DNA of 7,312 nucleotides from JAYWIG01 sp043789035 (GTDB lineage Bacteria; Pseudomonadota; Gammaproteobacteria; Burkholderiales; Burkholderiaceae_E), in NCBI GenBank assembly GCA_043789035.1, contig JAYWIG010000310.1:1-7312 (forward strand), in the 5' to 3' direction. Each line of letters begins with the position of its first letter. The stretch's first letter is position 1. The translations under genes and the position numbers were made by a program. Shown here piece by piece: positions 5,401 to 7,312 of the stretch. The notes under the pieces were generated by a model. It was not told where the DNA came from. It worked only from the letters and a program-made list of their open reading frames with translations, and did no database searches.

Positions 5401-7312
5401 AAATCAAATCTAGATTATGTTCAATCACAATTAACGAGTGGCCAGCAGCTTGTAGTTTTCTAAAAGCTCTTAGTAGCTTGGCAATATCATCGAAGTGCAG
5501 GCCTGTCGTCGGCTCATCAAACATAAACAAGGTGCCGCCAAAGGCTTGCTTTTCCTTATTCTTCTTCACACTCTTAGCGGCCGCTTCGGCTAGGAATCCA
5601 GCGAGTTTTAATCTTTGCGCTTCACCACCCGATAGCGTTGGCACGGGTTGGCCAAGCTTTACATACTCCAAGCCAACATCGGCTATAGGCTGCAAGAATC
5701 GTTTCAGTTCGAAGTCATCAGCGAACAGCTTAATGGCTTCGCTGACGGTTAAATCAAGCACGTCCGCGACCGATAACTGCCTATCGCCTTGGGTAAGTTT
5801 GGCCTCTAAAACCTCGCTGCGGAATCGTTTGCCATCGCAATCGGGGCAACGCAGGTACACATCGGACAAGAACTGCATTTCCACATGCTCAAAACCGTTG
5901 CCGCTACAAGTTGGGCAGCGGCCATCGCCTGAGTTAAAACTAAATGTGCCTGCCGTATATCCACGCTCTAGGGATGTGGCGGTAGCTGCAAATCGTTTGC
6001 GCACAATCTCGAACGCGCCAACATAACTAGCAGGGTTGCTTCGGGTAGTCTTACCAATCGCCGATTGATCGACAAATGAAACATCGTCAATCCAATCATC
6101 GCCTAGCAAGCGAGTAAATGAACCAGGGGTTTCAGTAGGCTTACCTTTTACTTTTAGTAGCGCGGGCAGCAAGACATTTTGAATCAGGGTCGATTTACCG
6201 GAGCCAGAAACGCCGGTGATGCACACCAACGCCCCTAGGGGAATACTGACATCAATATTCCTTAAGTTGTGTTCGCGGGCACCTTCAAGAATGAGCTTGG
6301 GTGTTTTTGCCGTTACCAATGGCTTAACGTTGCTGGTTCTTAAGCCAACGCTGAGTTTACCAGTCAGGTAATCGGCAGTAAGTGTGTTCGCCTGTGAAAG
6401 CTTTTTTGCCGTGTCGTAGTAAACAATATTGCCACCACGCTCACCAGCGCCAGGGCCGATATCCAATATTTTGTCTGCTGCGAACATAACCGCTGGGTCG
6501 TGCTCGACCACTACCAAGGTATTGCCGGCGTCACGCAATCTATGCATCACGCCGATCACTCTATCCATATCGCGTGGGTGCAAACCAATCGATGGCTCAT
6601 CAAGCACAAATAGCGTATTCACTAATGATGTACCCAAGGCCGTTGTTAGATTAATTCGTTGTACTTCACCGCCGCTTAAGGTGCGGCTTTGGCGATCTAA
6701 CGTTAAGTAGCCTAGGCCAACATCACAAAGAAATTTCAAACGCGAGCGCACCTCAGTAAGCAACAAATCTGTCGCTTCGTCCATCGTGCCTACAAGCTTT
6801 AACTCGCCAAAAAATTTCGCAAGTTTATCGATAGGCAGCAGCATCACATCATGAATCGATAAACCACTGATCGCCTGTAATTGCGAATCGGCCCACTGCG
6901 TTTGCATGGGCTTAAATCGTTTGTATTTGCCCGAACTGCCCAACGCGGCTTCGGCTTCATTGAAGTCGCCCACACGCCACAACAACGCGTCTGGCTTTAA
7001 TCGAGAACCTTCGCAAGTAACGCAAGGTGAATAAGAACGGTACTTCGACAACAGCACCCGAATATGCATTTTGTAAGCTTTTGATTCAAGCCATGCAAAA
7101 AAACGATGTATGCCGTACCACTGCCGCTTCCAATCACCCGTCCAGTCATCGCCGCCATTGATGACCCATGATTTATCAGACGCAGATAGCTTTTTCCAAG
7201 GTAAATCCAGATCAATGCCAACTTTGCTGCTGTACTTAATCACCTCGGCTTGGCATTCCTTGAAACTTTCAGTTTGCCAAGGTTTAACAGCGCCTTCACG
7301 AATTGATTTGTT
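2492..7312 (-). CDS. uvrA: Double-length (tandem-fused) excinuclease ABC subunit UvrA; 5' end outside window
   Basis: UvrA is the cytoplasmic ABC-type ATPase that recognises damaged DNA and loads UvrB in nucleotide excision repair. A normal UvrA has about 940 residues and two ATPase domains; here 1606 residues are visible and the frame is open to the edge, so the GTG at 7243 is internal. Residues are counted from the codon at 7312. Unit A (1 to about 677) is the rest of a first UvrA: insertion-domain remainder, CVTC (97-100), signature LSGGEVQR (212-219), Walker B (234-245); then a full second ATPase with Walker A GVSGSGKST (367-375), zinc cysteines 466/469/489/492, signature (560-567) and Walker B (595-606). 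Unit B (about 717-1606) is nearly complete: Walker A (746-754), UvrB-binding domain (about 834-973), zinc cysteines 977/980/1001/1004, CISC (1039-1042), signature (1120-1127), Walker B (1142-1153), second Walker A (1273-1281), zinc cysteines 1377/1380/1400/1403, signature (1467-1474) and Walker B (1512-1524). All visible ATPase motifs look intact. Full length is probably near 1900 residues. Its promoter and any LexA site lie outside the window. Confidence 0.95.
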   Translation of the reverse strand, partial: NKSIREGAVKPWQTESFKECQAEVIKYSSKVGIDLDLPWKKLSASDKSWVINGGDDWTGDWKRQWYGIHRFFAWLESKAYKMHIRVLLSKYRSYSPCVTCEGSRLKPDALLWRVGDFNEAEAALGSSGKYKRFKPMQTQWADSQLQAISGLSIHDVMLLPIDKLAKFFGELKLVGTMDEATDLLLTEVRSRLKFLCDVGLGYLTLDRQSRTLSGGEVQRINLTTALGTSLVNTLFVLDEPSIGLHPRDMDRVIGVMHRLRDAGNTLVVVEHDPAVMFAADKILDIGPGAGERGGNIVYYDTAKKLSQANTLTADYLTGKLSVGLRTSNVKPLVTAKTPKLILEGAREHNLRNIDVSIPLGALVCITGVSGSGKSTLIQNVLLPALLKVKGKPTETPGSFTRLLGDDWIDDVSFVDQSAIGKTTRSNPASYVGAFEIVRKRFAATATSLERGYTAGTFSFNSGDGRCPTCSGNGFEHVEMQFLSDVYLRCPDCDGKRFRSEVLEAKLTQGDRQLSVADVLDLTVSEAIKLFADDFELKRFLQPIADVGLEYVKLGQPVPTLSGGEAQRLKLAGFLAEAAAKSVKKNKEKQAFGGTLFMFDEPTTGLHFDDIAKLLRAFRKLQAAGHSLIVIEHNLDLISAADWVIDLGPEGGDEGGMIVAQGTPQELRSDENVARSATGKALKTYDYELTQWAKRGTAAYIAEEGISLQAAIRRPRNNSIQVHNAREHNLKNIDVEIPREKMTVITGVSGSGKSTLAFDVVFGEGQRRYLESLNAYARQFVQPASKPDVDGIFGIPPTVAIEQRTSRGGRKSTVATLTEIYHFLRLLYVKLGTQYCPKCDLAVNEQSFDVIVNRIMRDFKGQHIGLLAPLVVGRKGVYTDLAKWANGKGYSHLRIDKEFVPTKPFPRIDRYMEHNIELPVADLLVSPANELALRDCLKRALDLGKGLVMVLGELDKYKADKSIAAQLPSTLFSTKRACASCGTSFAELDPRLFSFNSKMGWCTGCLGTGVKFVPKASHKDEMDSLAAEPTDDELDETQICISCHGDRLNPVALAVRLKNKSIAQMTSLPVSQTAQWLVDLELTGREAQIGRDILTEIAGRLRFLDDVGLGYISLDRSAPTLSGGEAQRIRLAGQLGSTLQGVCYVLDEPTIGLHPRDNRVLLDTLDKLKGRGNTLIVVEHDEDTIARADHVIDIGPGAGRLGGYIIASGTVADIKANPNSITGRMLATPLKHSKEPRRAITKDHPVIALQDSVLHNIHGININIPLERLTVLTGVSGSGKSTVARDLLLANLQGLVSAKNNRKELPNLLGMKALTGWEGITKVLEVDQTPIGKTPRSCAATYIGFWDHIRKLFAESNEAKLRGYAANRFSFNTGNGRCPTCEGQGMQTIEMNFLPDVKVLCESCRGARFNRETLAITMRDKSVGDILAMSVDEAVEYFAAHASILHPLKLLQDVGLGYLTLGQPSPTLSGGEAQRIKLVSELATLRETPIEMPREAAQNATKRAAGQVRKATGLYVLDEPTVGLHMADVEKLIKVLHRLVDAGNTVVVVEHNLDIWATADWIIDMGPEGGTGGGKVVAQGSPQQIIKPKKTTATHTERLLSEFIASR
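2495..2498 (-). promoter_or_regulatory. Ribosome binding site of the argE-like gene, inside the 3' end of uvrA
   Basis: Read on the minus strand, GAGA lies five bases before the ATG at 2489 and overlaps the last Arg codon of uvrA (stop codon 2494-2492). It supports the chosen start. It also implies that ribosomes finishing uvrA could re-initiate on the next gene, so the two may be translationally coupled. I saw no convincing separate promoter in the roughly 70 bases upstream. Confidence 0.6.
2892..2913 (-). repeat. 22-bp exact direct repeat, copy 1 (ABC signature codons of unit B, second ATPase)
   Basis: These 22 bases are identical to 3933-3954 and encode the LSGGEAQR signature region of the last ATPase domain. 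A very similar but not identical stretch occurs at about 5612-5635 for unit A's second ATPase. The identity reflects a strongly conserved motif with matching codon choice, or gene conversion between domains, rather than a mobile repeat. Confidence 0.7.
3933..3954 (-). repeat. 22-bp exact direct repeat, copy 2 (ABC signature codons of unit B, first ATPase)
   Basis: This is the partner of 2892-2913 and encodes the signature motif of unit B's first ATPase domain. The flanking bases differ on both sides, so the identity is confined to the motif. Its practical importance is as a possible site for internal recombination or misassembly within uvrA. Confidence 0.7.
5165..5281 (-). other. Linker joining the two UvrA units
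   Basis: About 39 residues connect the end of unit A's second ATPase domain (ending near GKALKTYDYEL) to the first beta strand of unit B (IQVHNAREHNL). The stretch has no recognisable motif and is moderately basic near its end (AIRRPRNN). There is no stop codon or frameshift across it, so the fusion reads straight through on the supplied sequence. Its boundaries are approximate. Confidence 0.6.
5282..7312 (-). other. UvrA unit A (first half of the fusion, N-terminus missing)
   Basis: This segment encodes the C-terminal two thirds of the first UvrA unit. At its start (7312-7025) are 96 residues before CVTC. They contain the phrases VKPWQTESFKE and DLDLPWKKLS, which match the insertion-domain region of ordinary UvrA. 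A stretch of roughly 25 extra residues follows CVTC (visible residues about 115-140, rich in Lys, Gly and Ala) compared with E. coli UvrA as I recall it. The first ATPase domain lacks its Walker A only because of the window edge. The second ATPase and its CxxC-x19-CxxC zinc module (5917-5837) are complete. Whether unit A has a UvrB-binding domain cannot be seen. Confidence 0.85.

Noticed and set aside
5277..6026. A 249-codon plus-strand open frame opposite uvrA
   Set aside because: It is the antisense of a strongly conserved UvrA region with intact Walker, signature and zinc motifs. Its translation is Ser/Pro-rich with no family resemblance, typical of a shadow frame.
7241..7243. GTG as start codon of uvrA
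   Set aside because: The frame is open to 7312, and the upstream residues (AVKPWQTESFKECQAEV) continue the normal UvrA alignment, so this is an internal valine codon.
2492..7312. Two separate adjacent uvrA genes or an assembly-induced duplication
   Set aside because: There is no stop or frameshift at the junction, and the two units differ clearly in sequence and domain content, so this is not a recent or artefactual copy.

Overview
The window holds three genes, two of them cut by its edges. Sequence similarity and gene style point to a gammaproteobacterium with moderate G+C, possibly marine. The ArgE-type deacetylase, the BarA/ArcB-style kinase layout and the double-length UvrA all fit this, but the genus cannot be read from 7.3 kb.

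Left end, plus strand (1-1304): the C-terminal 433 residues of a hybrid sensor histidine kinase. It enters just before the ATP-binding domain and continues through a receiver domain to a C-terminal Hpt domain. The receiver has lost its phospho-acceptor aspartate (Gly at 684-686), while the Hpt histidine is intact. The kinase ends 9 bp from the stop codon of the convergent gene beside it.

Minus strand (7312 down to 1314): a two-gene unit. The upstream gene is a giant UvrA excinuclease subunit, 1606 residues visible and still open at the window edge. It is two UvrA units fused head to tail, so it has four ABC ATPase domains, of which three are complete here. The second unit keeps the UvrB-binding domain and both zinc modules but has lost the insertion domain, which is replaced by a short acidic linker. 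The first unit keeps at least part of that insertion domain. Two bases after the uvrA stop codon comes an M20-family metallopeptidase that closely resembles acetylornithine deacetylase (ArgE). Its ribosome binding site lies inside the last uvrA codons, so the two are probably co-transcribed and perhaps translationally coupled.

The UvrA would act in nucleotide excision repair or a specialised branch of it, and the deacetylase in arginine biosynthesis. No functional link between them is evident beyond the shared transcript, and the kinase looks unrelated to both. There are no non-coding stretches over 300 bases. I saw no RNA genes, mobile elements, CRISPR arrays or convincing terminators. The most unusual points are the asymmetric four-ATPase UvrA and the Asp-less receiver domain.
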